The translations under genes were made by a program, and so were the position numbers. A stretch of DNA of 5,207 bases from Candidatus Sungbacteria bacterium RIFCSPLOWO2_01_FULL_47_10. Its GTDB lineage: Bacteria > Patescibacteriota > Minisyncoccia > Sungbacterales > GWA2-42-14. The stretch is from the NCBI GenBank assembly GCA_001820675.1, contig MHQO01000061.1, positions 13,227 to 18,433 of the forward strand, in the 5' to 3' direction. Numbering within the stretch: position 1 is the first letter of the stretch; each line of letters starts with the position of its first letter. Shown piece after piece: positions 1-5,161 of this stretch. The notes under the pieces are model-generated. The model ran no database searches. It was given only the letters and a program-made list of their open reading frames with translations, and was not told the DNA's origin.

Positions 1-869
1 GAGGCACCGATACGTTCAATGCGATGTGGGGAGTGATCGGCAACAATGTCGCGTCAAAAAAATATCGGATTTATCCCGAAATTGTTGGTGAAACCGGCGG
101 CAAGGACGCGATTCTGGTGCGGGATGACGCGAACCCCCAGCAGACGGCAATCTCAATTGCAGTCGGAGCGTTCGGGGCACAAGGAAGAAAGTGCTCCTCA
201 ACCTCCCGCGTCTATATGACCTTATCCATGTGGTCGAATGTGCGACCGCCCCTTCATGCCATCATGTACTCGATTCGCGTGGGAGATGTCGCCGATTTTC
301 GGAATTTTATGGGCGCTGTCATTAACGAGCGGGAATATGGCAAGATTTTGAAGTATATCAATGAGGCGCGCGTTTTGGAGGGGAAGGGAACGTCCGACGA
401 TGTTTGGGAGGTTGTGGGACACGAAACGAATCAGACGAACCCTCCAAACGGCTGGTTTATTCGCCCGACTGTCATCGTTACCGGAAACCCGAAATACCGC
501 ACAATGGAAGAGGAAATTTTCGGACCCGTCGTGACGGTTTGTGTTCTCCGGAAAGAACGTTTTGAAAAAGAAGCCGTATCGCTTTTTGACGAAACATCCG
601 AATACGGCCTTACGGGTGCGGTGCAGACGAATGACGTGTTTGAGCTCTGTGAAATGCTTCATAAACTTCGTTTCGCGGTCGGGAATATGTATGACGATCG
701 GACGACTGCGGCCATGGTGAACCTCCAGCCGTTCTCCGGCCTTCGCATGTCGGGTACCGACAGCAAAGTCGGATGGATCGACAACCTCCGACATTGGACA
801 AGGAAGCGAACTGTTGGTCTGCGCGCCAGTAAAACTACGTTCCCGCCGCCGTACCTCGACAAGGAATAA
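1..869 (+). CDS. pruA: 1-pyrroline-5-carboxylate dehydrogenase, group 1 (ALDH4-like), C-terminal part
   Basis: Aldehyde dehydrogenase superfamily enzyme. The ALDH4A1/PruA branch oxidises L-glutamate gamma-semialdehyde (from proline breakdown) to glutamate with NAD+ in the cytoplasm. The frame is open through the left edge (first full codon at 3), so the N-terminal NAD-binding half is missing and the start is not seen; the ATG at 24 is internal. Visible motifs are GETGGKD (general-base Glu, codon 90-92), GRKCSSTSR with the nucleophilic Cys at 192-194, EEIFGP (510-527) and QPFSGLRMSGT (726-758), which matches the P5CDH signature QPFGGxRASGT. TMEEEIFGPVVTV and YGLTGAV are also typical of group-1 P5C dehydrogenases. 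The stop TAA is followed after 2 nt by the next small gene, so they look cotranscribed. A different substrate within the ALDH superfamily is possible but less likely. The family call is firm; the symbol rests on motif recall. Confidence 0.88.
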   Translation, partial: GTDTFNAMWGVIGNNVASKKYRIYPEIVGETGGKDAILVRDDANPQQTAISIAVGAFGAQGRKCSSTSRVYMTLSMWSNVRPPLHAIMYSIRVGDVADFRNFMGAVINEREYGKILKYINEARVLEGKGTSDDVWEVVGHETNQTNPPNGWFIRPTVIVTGNPKYRTMEEEIFGPVVTVCVLRKERFEKEAVSLFDETSEYGLTGAVQTNDVFELCEMLHKLRFAVGNMYDDRTTAAMVNLQPFSGLRMSGTDSKVGWIDNLRHWTRKRTVGLRASKTTFPPPYLDKE

Positions 870-871
870 TT

Positions 872-1018
872 ATGTGCCAAATCTGCGGAGCAAATGAAGC
901 AAGCGAGACAGTTTATTGGAGAGGGGATGGGGTGCTTGATTTATGTGAGGATTGCATTCTGAGGATTGATAAAAGATATGTCGAAAGACGTGAAACAAAA
1001 CAAAAGGAAGAAAAATGA
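872..1018 (+). CDS. 48-residue CxxC/CxxC putative zinc-binding protein
   Basis: Small open frame reading MCQICGANEASETVYW and onwards, ending in a Lys/Glu-rich tail (RRETKQKEEK). It has two CxxC pairs, Cys2/Cys5 and Cys25/Cys28, separated by 19 residues. This is a plausible four-cysteine zinc ribbon or treble-clef site. An AAGGA Shine-Dalgarno sequence at 861-865 lies 6 nt before the ATG, which starts 2 nt after the dehydrogenase stop codon. Its own stop overlaps the next start (ATGA at 1015-1018), so translational coupling is likely. I do not recognise the family. The cysteines, ribosome-binding site and operon packing are what support it as a real gene. Role unknown: it could bind nucleic acid or a protein partner, or only store zinc. 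Confidence 0.68.
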   Translation: MCQICGANEASETVYWRGDGVLDLCEDCILRIDKRYVERRETKQKEEK

Positions 1019-1158
1019 AAGAATGCGTTCTTTGCGGTATAATCGTTATGAATGACGAAGAGCACCGATGCCACCGTCTTGTTGATGCTCCGCCCGAAAA
1101 CACTTCGTTGGAATTGCTCGACCTCCTGATTCCTGCAATCGAACCAATCCTGCGATAA
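1015..1158 (+). CDS. 47-residue Cys/His-rich putative zinc-knuckle protein
   Basis: Second micro-gene, starting inside the stop of the preceding one. It begins MKECVLCGIIV and contains Cys4, Cys7, His17, Cys19 and His20 (CxxC then HRCH), a plausible C2HC or C2H2-like zinc site. An acidic and leucine-rich C-terminal half (LELLDLLIPAIEPIL) could form a short amphipathic helix. The Shine-Dalgarno AAGGA at 1004-1008 is 6 nt before the ATG. The stop TAA at 1156-1158 sits about 16 nt before the terminator stem, so this is the last gene of the dehydrogenase operon. No family is recognised. Two unrelated-looking mini zinc proteins in tandem suggest a pair acting together, which is inference. Confidence 0.62.
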   Translation: MKECVLCGIIVMNDEEHRCHRLVDAPPENTSLELLDLLIPAIEPILR

Positions 1159-1174
1159 CCGCGGATTCGGTTCC

Positions 1175-1205
1175 GCTCCGATATTTTCGGAGCTTTTTAT
1201 TTTTC
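1175..1205 (+). terminator. Rho-independent terminator of the dehydrogenase operon
   Basis: Perfect 7-bp stem GCTCCGA (1175-1181) with TCGGAGC (1187-1193), a 5-nt loop TATTT and a downstream T tract broken by one A (1194-1205). It lies 16 nt after the stop of the last small gene, in the right orientation to end + strand transcription. A T tract is missing on the other side, so it should not stop the converging arsR transcript. Confidence 0.87.
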
Positions 1206-1251
1206 CGATTGATTCCTCTATGGGAACGGATTTAGGGTAAAAGAAAAACAG

Positions 1252-1297
1252 AATTATCGGCACGGAATGCATTATGAATAAAAATAAATTATCGGCA
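1252..1297. repeat. 11-bp direct repeat AATTATCGGCA, two copies
   Basis: AATTATCGGCA occurs at 1252-1262 and again at 1287-1297, 35 bp apart start to start. Both lie in the gap between the operon terminator and the arsR 3' end. I see no gene in this 175-bp gap. The role is unknown and chance is not excluded. Confidence 0.4.
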
Positions 1298-1327
1298 GCT
1301 TTGCGCACCGAACTGCGAAAGAAAGAA

Positions 1328-1355
1328 ATTCTCTTATTCGCGCGAATTAGAGACA
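1328..1355. promoter_or_regulatory. Second, imperfect copy of the arsR operator palindrome
   Basis: ATTCTCTTATTCG (1328-1340), spacer CG, then CGAATTAGAGACA (1343-1355). The arms pair at 10 of 13 positions and the central 12 bp are a perfect palindrome. The sequence closely follows the operator at 1637-1668: the right arm shares CGAATTAGAGA exactly and the left arm differs by one base over 13. It overlaps the last codons and the stop codon (1334-1336) of the ArsR-type gene. A binding site for that regulator is an inference from the shared motif. Confidence 0.6.
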
Positions 1356-1615
1356 AACGGCGCGAGGCATTTGGCAACGGGAGGCAACGGTTTTGCGAGA
1401 CGATAATAAACCGTAAGACTCTCCTGCCTTCGCTCAAGAATATCCACATGATGAAGAATATTTACATGTTTTGAGGTCGCTTTGAATGAAAGACCGATGC
1501 TCTCCGCGATATCCGCAACCGGCAATTCCTTCCGTTTGAAAAGCAGCCTGATGATTCTCAAACGCCGCTGATTCGCGAGTGCCTTGAGAATTTTTTCCAA
1601 TTCTTTCTCTCTCAT
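1334..1615 (-). CDS. ArsR-family winged helix-turn-helix transcriptional regulator
   Basis: 93 residues, the usual length for a single-domain ArsR/SmtB repressor, which binds DNA as a homodimer. The N-terminal helix holds LKALANQRRLRIIRLL (10-25), the standard ArsR dimer/helix segment. The helix-turn-helix spans about 33-54 (VADIAESIGLSFKATSKHVNIL), and the wing is about 60-73 (LERRQESLTVYYRL), ending in the typical YYRL. The metal-box ELCVCDL of ArsR/CadC is replaced by ELPVADI and only one Cys (83) exists, so classical helix-3 thiolate metal sensing is unlikely and the signal is unknown. The ATG at 1613-1615 has a GGAGA Shine-Dalgarno sequence only 3 nt upstream. tsaD lies upstream on the same strand with a 115-bp gap. 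That gap holds a palindrome overlapping a possible -10, which suggests autorepression. The last six codons and the stop lie in a second copy of the palindrome. Confidence 0.9.
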   Translation of the reverse strand: MREKELEKILKALANQRRLRIIRLLFKRKELPVADIAESIGLSFKATSKHVNILHHVDILERRQESLTVYYRLAKPLPPVAKCLAPFVSNSRE

Positions 1616-1636
1616 TTTTCTCCGTGTTTCCGCCTG

Positions 1637-1668
1637 ATATTCTCTAATTCGAGCGAATTAGAGAATAT
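1637..1668. promoter_or_regulatory. 32-bp perfect inverted repeat, probable operator of the ArsR-type gene
   Basis: Arms of 15 bp, ATATTCTCTAATTCG (1637-1651) and its exact complement CGAATTAGAGAATAT (1654-1668), around a 2-bp AG spacer. It begins 22 bp upstream of the arsR start codon. On the minus strand a -10-like TATATT (1664-1669) overlaps its outer arm; no good -35 is visible. Size, symmetry and place are as expected for an autoregulatory ArsR dimer site. An mRNA hairpin in the leader is the alternative reading. Confidence 0.8.
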
Positions 1669-1730
1669 AAATTGGAGCAACGCACGGGGCATTATTATGT
1701 TTTTAAAAAAATTTTCTTGATTCAACGCGT

Positions 1731-2972
1731 TTAACTTAATCGCAGATTAGCATATGCGGCGACTTTTTGCAAATTTTTCATCGGTTTTTTCTTTCCGAAG
1801 TACGCCGCAAGCGCGATCATAAGGGCGTTGTCGCCGGTAAGATCGGACCGTGGAATGCGGAGTGTGGCATGTGGAAGATCCCTTGCTACGAATTCGTCGA
1901 GTCGCTTCCTTAACAATTCATTTGCTGCAACACCCCCGCCCAGCAGAACGGTTTTTGCGCGATGCTCATTTGCCGCGCGGATTGTTTTTGAAATAAGCAC
2001 ATCGACGACGGCATTTTGGAATTCGCGCGCGACCGCAGATTTAGCGCGCTTTGATTTCAAAAATTCCGGATTGCCTTGAAGAAAATATAAAACCGCAGTT
2101 TTCAGTCCGGAGAATGAAAAATTGTAGTCTTTGGAATTTATCATCGGTCGCGGCAGTTTTAATTGTTTTTTTGAATTTTGAATTTTGAATTTTTTTGTGA
2201 TTTGGAAATTGGAAATTGGAATTTCCATTTCTGCCAATGCGGAAATAGCCGGACCCCCCGGATACCCAAGCCCGAGCATCCGCGCGACCTTGTCGAATAC
2301 CTCTCCCGCGGCGTCATCCAGTGTTTCTCCGACCACCCTAAAATTTTCATGGCTTTTCATCAGTACCAATTCCGTGTGTCCGCCACTGACCAGCAATGCG
2401 ATTGCCGGAAACGCAATAGGTTGCAGGTTGTAGGCTGTAGGCTGTAGGTCAGATTTTTTTTGGATAAGAGCCGAGTAGAGATGTCCGGCCATATGATTCA
2501 CCGGAACGATCGGCTTATTCCAAAGCGCCGAAAGCGCTTTTGCAAAATTCAGGCCGACCCAAAGCGCCGGGGCGAGTCCCGGCCCCTCTGTTACCGCGAT
2601 TGCGTCAACCGGCGGGGGTTGTAACGGCATAATATATTTTTTGAATTTTTTCAATAATTCCTGTTCTCTTTCAAGAATTTTTTCCAGTTTTTGAATTTTG
2701 GATTTTTGTTTTTGTTTGTAATTTGGATTTTGGAATCCGGAATTTGAAAATCTTGCTTCCGTTAATGCCCTGAGCAATATGGGGACAAGATTTTTCTCAT
2801 GTTCCCGCTTTGCCAAGTTCGGCACAACTCCTCCGAATTTCGCGTGAAGCTTCACCTGTGAAGAAACGATATGCGACAGAACGCGAAGCGCCGGTCTTTT
2901 TTTGGAACCGGAAAACTCCGCAATCGCGATTGCGGTTTCATCACAACTTGTTTCGATGGAACATATTATCAT
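1731..2972 (-). CDS. tsaD: tRNA N6-adenosine threonylcarbamoyltransferase TsaD, with repeat-derived insertions
   Basis: TsaD (YgjD/Kae1/Qri7 family) transfers threonylcarbamoyl from TC-AMP to A37 of ANN-decoding tRNAs, working with TsaB, TsaE and the TC-AMP synthase TsaC. Numbered from the GTG at 2978, the motifs are IETSCDET (8-15), NHMAGHL with metal ligands His162/His166, VSGGHTEL (197-204), DDAAGEVFDK (221-230), GYPGGP (238-243), FSFSGLKTA (287-295), LLGGGVAAN (345-353) and TGDNALMIA with metal ligand Asp383. All key residues are present. I prefer the ATG at 2972 (413 aa) over the GTG at 2978, because TsaD usually starts four or five residues before IETS; no Shine-Dalgarno sequence is evident for either. 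The family is usually near 340 residues. The excess lies in three low-complexity segments, about 77-99, 175-189 and 254-275, encoded by 7-bp-period repeats. It is probably functional. Confidence 0.96.
   Translation of the reverse strand: MIICSIETSCDETAIAIAEFSGSKKRPALRVLSHIVSSQVKLHAKFGGVVPNLAKREHEKNLVPILLRALTEARFSNSGFQNPNYKQKQKSKIQKLEKILEREQELLKKFKKYIMPLQPPPVDAIAVTEGPGLAPALWVGLNFAKALSALWNKPIVPVNHMAGHLYSALIQKKSDLQPTAYNLQPIAFPAIALLVSGGHTELVLMKSHENFRVVGETLDDAAGEVFDKVARMLGLGYPGGPAISALAEMEIPISNFQITKKFKIQNSKKQLKLPRPMINSKDYNFSFSGLKTAVLYFLQGNPEFLKSKRAKSAVAREFQNAVVDVLISKTIRAANEHRAKTVLLGGGVAANELLRKRLDEFVARDLPHATLRIPRSDLTGDNALMIALAAYFGKKKPMKNLQKVAAYANLRLS
2169..2224. repeat. Heptanucleotide repeat tract in tsaD (third protein insertion)
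   Basis: Eight consecutive 7-bp units on the + strand: TTTTGAA three times (2169-2189), a T7 unit, GTGATTT, GGAAATT twice (2204-2217), then GGAATTT. The tract encodes the low-complexity NFQITKKFKIQNSKKQ region between ALAEM and LPRPM, where most TsaD proteins have a shorter loop. The reading frame is kept. Confidence 0.85.
2414..2448. repeat. Heptanucleotide repeat tract in tsaD (second protein insertion)
   Basis: Units on the + strand: CAATAGG (degenerate), TTGCAGG, TTGTAGG, CTGTAGG, CTGTAGG. Three 7-bp units make seven codons, so the protein shows a heptapeptide repeat, LQPTAYN then LQPIAF. It sits just before the VSGGHTEL strand of TsaD. Confidence 0.85.
2689..2751. repeat. Degenerate heptanucleotide repeat tract in tsaD (first protein insertion)
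   Basis: Nine 7-bp blocks on the + strand: TTTTGAA, TTTTGGA, TTTTTGT, TTTTGTT, TGTAATT, TGGATTT, TGGAATC, CGGAATT, TGAAAAT. The total of 63 bp is 21 codons. It encodes a Lys/Gln/Asn-rich stretch (FSNSGFQNPNYKQKQKSKIQ) between ALTEA and the helix leading to VDAIAVTEGPG. It is more diverged than the other two tracts and so probably older. Confidence 0.7.
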
Positions 2973-2981
2973 CAACACATA

Positions 2982-3039
2982 ACGAATCGAAATCGAATCT
3001 ACGAATCGTTCCGTTCATATATTCGCAAAAGATTCGCAA
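2982..3039. repeat. Cluster of CGAAT half-sites in the divergent tsaD / peptidase intergenic region
   Basis: CGAAT occurs at 2983, 2994 and 3002 on the + strand and as ATTCG at 3021 and 3032. ACGAATCG is repeated exactly (2982-2989, 3001-3008), as is ATTCGCAA (3021-3028, 3032-3039). Both pairs 2983/2994 and 3021/3032 are 11 bp apart, about one helical turn. The 148-154 bp gap must hold promoters for both diverging genes, but I find no convincing -35/-10 pair on either strand. The function as a binding-site cluster is a guess. Confidence 0.45.
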
Positions 3040-3113
3040 TTTGTTGATGGTACCGTAAATCTTGCTCTTTTTCAATGCGTGCGCTACCGTTGAGACAGCT
3101 TCTTTATAACCAA

Positions 3114-3119
3114 AAAGGA
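3114..3119 (+). promoter_or_regulatory. Shine-Dalgarno site fixing the GTG start of the M16 peptidase
   Basis: AAAGGA, 7 nt before GTG 3127-3129. This is the evidence for a GTG start rather than a later codon; the nearby ATG at 3134 is out of frame. Confidence 0.75.
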
Positions 3120-3126
3120 CGTCACC

Positions 3127-4416
3127 GTGTTTGAATGCGAGCGGCATATCCTTTCAAACGGGCTTCGCGTGGTCGCCGTTCCGGTTGCACATGCGCCAAC
3201 CATATCGGTTATTGTGTTCGTGCGCGGAGGATCGCGCGTTGATTCGAAAGAGAAAATGGGACTTGCCCATTTTATGGAACATATATTCTTCAAGGGCGGT
3301 AAAAAATACAAAACGTCGCTTGATATTGCGCATGCCGTTGAAGAGTGCGGCGGAGTGAACAATGCCGCGACAGGAAAAGAGGAAATTTCTTTTTATGTGA
3401 AGCATGGCGTTTCTGCCGGCAATCTCGGCTTTGATGTTCTTGAAGATATGTTGTGTCACAGCCGCTTTCCTGAAGAAGAAATTGAACGCGAGAAAAATGT
3501 TGTTTTGGAGGAATTGCGGAGGGATTTAGACAATCCACCACAACTCCTTTTTAAAAGCATGTTTGAACGTGTTTTTTTTCCGAATCATCCGCTCGGGTAT
3601 CCCATTATCGGAAACGAGGAAACCATCTGGAGCATCTCACGAAACGATCTTTTGCGATATCAAACCGCATACTATCGGCCGAACAACATGGTCATCTCCG
3701 TCGCCGGCAATATTCGGGGCGATGCCATTTTTAATGAGGCGGAACGCCGTTTCGGGTCAATGGTTCCCGCGGAAATTTCCCGCTGGGCGCCATTTGATCG
3801 ACACCAGTCACCGGGAGAGCGCATCTGTTTGGTCCCCAGAAGGGAAAAAGAGCAGGCGGGAATCGTCCTGGCTTCTCCCGCCCCCGGATATGGGAATGAG
3901 GATGAATATGCACTCTACGTTCTCCTTGCTCTTTTGGGAGGCGGACAAAGTTCGCGGCTGTGGCAGGATGTCCGGGAAACGCGGGGGCTCGCATACGGCA
4001 TCGGCACATCAAATGTGTTCTATCAGGAAGCCGGATACACAATAACAATGTGGGGTACAAGAAATAGCGCTATTGCCAAATCAATAGAAGTTGTTTTGGC
4101 TGAATACAAAAAGATTCGCGAGAAATACATTGAAGATGGTGAGTTGGCGTTTGTAAAGAAATTCTTAATCGGACGGCGTGAAGTGCGTTTTGAAGAAAGT
4201 GACGAGGTTGCGGAAGAATATGGCGAAAACGAACTGCTTTTGGGACGCGCGGTTTCATTCGAAGAATTTAAAGAAAAAATCAATATGGTGACAAAAGAGG
4301 ACATAAAACGGGCCGCATCCGCATATCTTGGGCCTGACGACTTGAAAATAGGGCTTGTTGCTCAGGAACGATACTGTAAAAACGAAATGCTGAACGACCT
4401 TCTTATGCGCGCCTGA
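3127..4416 (+). CDS. M16 family zinc metallopeptidase (processing-peptidase-like)
   Basis: A 429-residue member of the pitrilysin/MPP-like M16B group, close to the usual ~420. The zinc centre is complete: His48-Phe-Met-Glu51-His52 (HxxEH, nt 3268-3282), with the distal ligand Glu129 exactly 76 residues after His52 (nt 3511-3513). His48, His52 and Glu129 bind zinc and Glu51 is the catalytic base. The N-terminal strand LSNGLRVVAVPVAHAPTISVIVFVRGGSR (9-37) is typical. The second, inactive M16_C domain holds YYRPNNMVISVAGN (182-195) and SSRLWQDVRETRGLAY (275-290), where the Arg and Tyr help bind peptide. There is no signal peptide or membrane segment, so it is cytoplasmic or non-classically placed. 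The GTG start at 3127 is chosen for an AAAGGA Shine-Dalgarno sequence (3114-3119) 7 nt upstream; no in-frame ATG lies nearby. It stands alone between divergent tsaD and its own terminator. The substrate is unknown: peptide turnover or processing. Confidence 0.94.
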   Translation: MFECERHILSNGLRVVAVPVAHAPTISVIVFVRGGSRVDSKEKMGLAHFMEHIFFKGGKKYKTSLDIAHAVEECGGVNNAATGKEEISFYVKHGVSAGNLGFDVLEDMLCHSRFPEEEIEREKNVVLEELRRDLDNPPQLLFKSMFERVFFPNHPLGYPIIGNEETIWSISRNDLLRYQTAYYRPNNMVISVAGNIRGDAIFNEAERRFGSMVPAEISRWAPFDRHQSPGERICLVPRREKEQAGIVLASPAPGYGNEDEYALYVLLALLGGGQSSRLWQDVRETRGLAYGIGTSNVFYQEAGYTITMWGTRNSAIAKSIEVVLAEYKKIREKYIEDGELAFVKKFLIGRREVRFEESDEVAEEYGENELLLGRAVSFEEFKEKINMVTKEDIKRAASAYLGPDDLKIGLVAQERYCKNEMLNDLLMRA

Positions 4417-4433
4417 TAGAACAGGCGCTTTTT
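4409..4433 (+). terminator. Rho-independent terminator overlapping the M16 peptidase stop codon
   Basis: Perfect 7-bp GC-rich stem GCGCCTG (4409-4415) with CAGGCGC (4422-4428), a 6-nt loop ATAGAA and a T5 tract (4429-4433). The stem includes the last codons and the first two bases of the TGA stop (4414-4416). It points in the peptidase direction only, and the mobile-element remnant begins 6 bp further on. Confidence 0.9.
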
Positions 4434-4473
4434 CCGCTATAGATCAAAATAAAGTGTTACCGAAGGCATAGAT

Positions 4474-5151
4474 TCATATGTTGGATTTTCCGTGCCGTTT
4501 TTGAACAGCATATACCCTCTCAAGCCGCTTTTCAATTTCATGTTTCATGGCAAGAGGGTTAAGGGTTTTATGTTCTTTGCGAAGCTTTTCCTTTACCGAT
4601 TCATCAATGAGCGGATGTTCGAGGACTCGTTGATAGGGAGTTTTCGGTTTCTGTTCATATGTACGCCGATACTTCGACTGAATTTTTTCTTTCTCCAGCG
4701 TACGGCGCACCGCAACGAAATGCATGAGATACGGAGTCAGAACGTCATACAATTCATTGAGCGCATCAACCGCTTCGGGACAATCAAACCGCCGGTAGCC
4801 GACCACTTTTCGAATAACATGGCCGTTGCGTTCCTCGACATAATTGAGCGTATGGGCCATATCTCCGAGGAGGCTTGAGCCGCAATGGACCACCGTATCA
4901 ACCTGTCCGAATCCCGGAGGCTTATCCTGCCACGGCCCGGTGAATATCGGGATCAATCTTTTCAAGGCGCTCGGCGTCGTTGCGGACAGTCCTTTTCGGC
5001 CGCGGCGTACTTTGAAGAAACCACCGACCTTGCGATGAATGTCCGTGACCATCTGAAGTCCGTCGAGAATTTTACTTTTTTCTGTTCTCGGCGCTTTAAG
5101 GTATTCCTTGAGGTGCGCCAGAAAAACCTCTTTTTTAGTAGTCGTATTCAT
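4474..5151 (-). CDS. Internally deleted DDE (rve-type) transposase remnant
   Basis: 225 residues that read as joined parts of a roughly 380-400 residue rve/integrase-core transposase of a kind found in CPR genomes (ISNCY-like; family by recall). Residues 1-41 match the N-terminus (KKEVFLAHLKEYL, KILDGLQMVTDIHRK). Residues 42-105 match the later RRGRKGLSATTPS segment and the first catalytic strand, GFGQVDTVVHCGSS, with Asp85. Residues 106-225 match the end of the core and the C-terminus (VEERNGHVIRKVVGYRRFD, KTPYQRVLEHPLID, LNPLAMKHEIEKRL). The second catalytic Asp region (usually around D-x-G-S-E-F) is absent: HTLNYV runs straight into EERNG. Inferred deletions at about nt 5029-5031 and 4834-4839 are both in frame. 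Probably inactive in transposition, though DNA binding may remain. No Shine-Dalgarno sequence is seen, and the ATG lies in a hairpin loop. Confidence 0.8.
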   Translation of the reverse strand: MNTTTKKEVFLAHLKEYLKAPRTEKSKILDGLQMVTDIHRKVGGFFKVRRGRKGLSATTPSALKRLIPIFTGPWQDKPPGFGQVDTVVHCGSSLLGDMAHTLNYVEERNGHVIRKVVGYRRFDCPEAVDALNELYDVLTPYLMHFVAVRRTLEKEKIQSKYRRTYEQKPKTPYQRVLEHPLIDESVKEKLRKEHKTLNPLAMKHEIEKRLERVYAVQKRHGKSNI

Positions 5152-5161
5152 ATACGACTAC
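5138..5161 (-). promoter_or_regulatory. Perfect hairpin presenting the transposase start codon in its loop
   Basis: Arms of 10 bp, GTAGTCGTAT (5138-5147) and ATACGACTAC (5152-5161), around a 4-nt loop TCAT. On the - strand transcript the loop is AUGA and contains the initiation codon (5149-5151). Codons 2-4 form one arm and the leader forms the other, with no Shine-Dalgarno sequence upstream. Folding could limit translation of the transposase. It may instead serve as a DNA site near the element end. Confidence 0.72.

Noticed and set aside
222..794. 190-codon antisense frame inside the dehydrogenase gene
   Set aside because: Shadow of a strongly supported ALDH gene, with no ribosome-binding site or protein-like motif.
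913..1449. 178-codon - strand frame across the operon terminator
   Set aside because: It runs through two micro-genes, a terminator and the arsR 3' end; composition is low quality and no motif is seen.
1274..1474. 66-codon + strand frame antisense to the ArsR gene
   Set aside because: Overlaps a clear ArsR protein and has no Shine-Dalgarno sequence. It was considered because the second palindrome could have served a + strand gene.
1664..1692. Complete sigma70 promoter for the ArsR gene
   Set aside because: Only a -10-like TATATT is visible; the hexamers at 16-18 bp upstream do not resemble TTGACA.
2169..2224. CRISPR-like array
   Set aside because: The repeats are contiguous 7-bp units without spacers and lie inside a coding frame.
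3080..3110. TTGAGA and TATAAC as a promoter for the peptidase
   Set aside because: The two boxes are only 9 bp apart, too close for a standard promoter.
2941..3147. 68-codon frame on the - strand spanning the tsaD and peptidase starts
   Set aside because: It overlaps both real genes in other frames, its AAAGGA is only 1 nt from the ATG, and the translation shows no recognisable motif.
3563..4045. 160-codon frame inside the M16 peptidase
   Set aside because: Alternate-frame shadow of a gene with an intact zinc centre.
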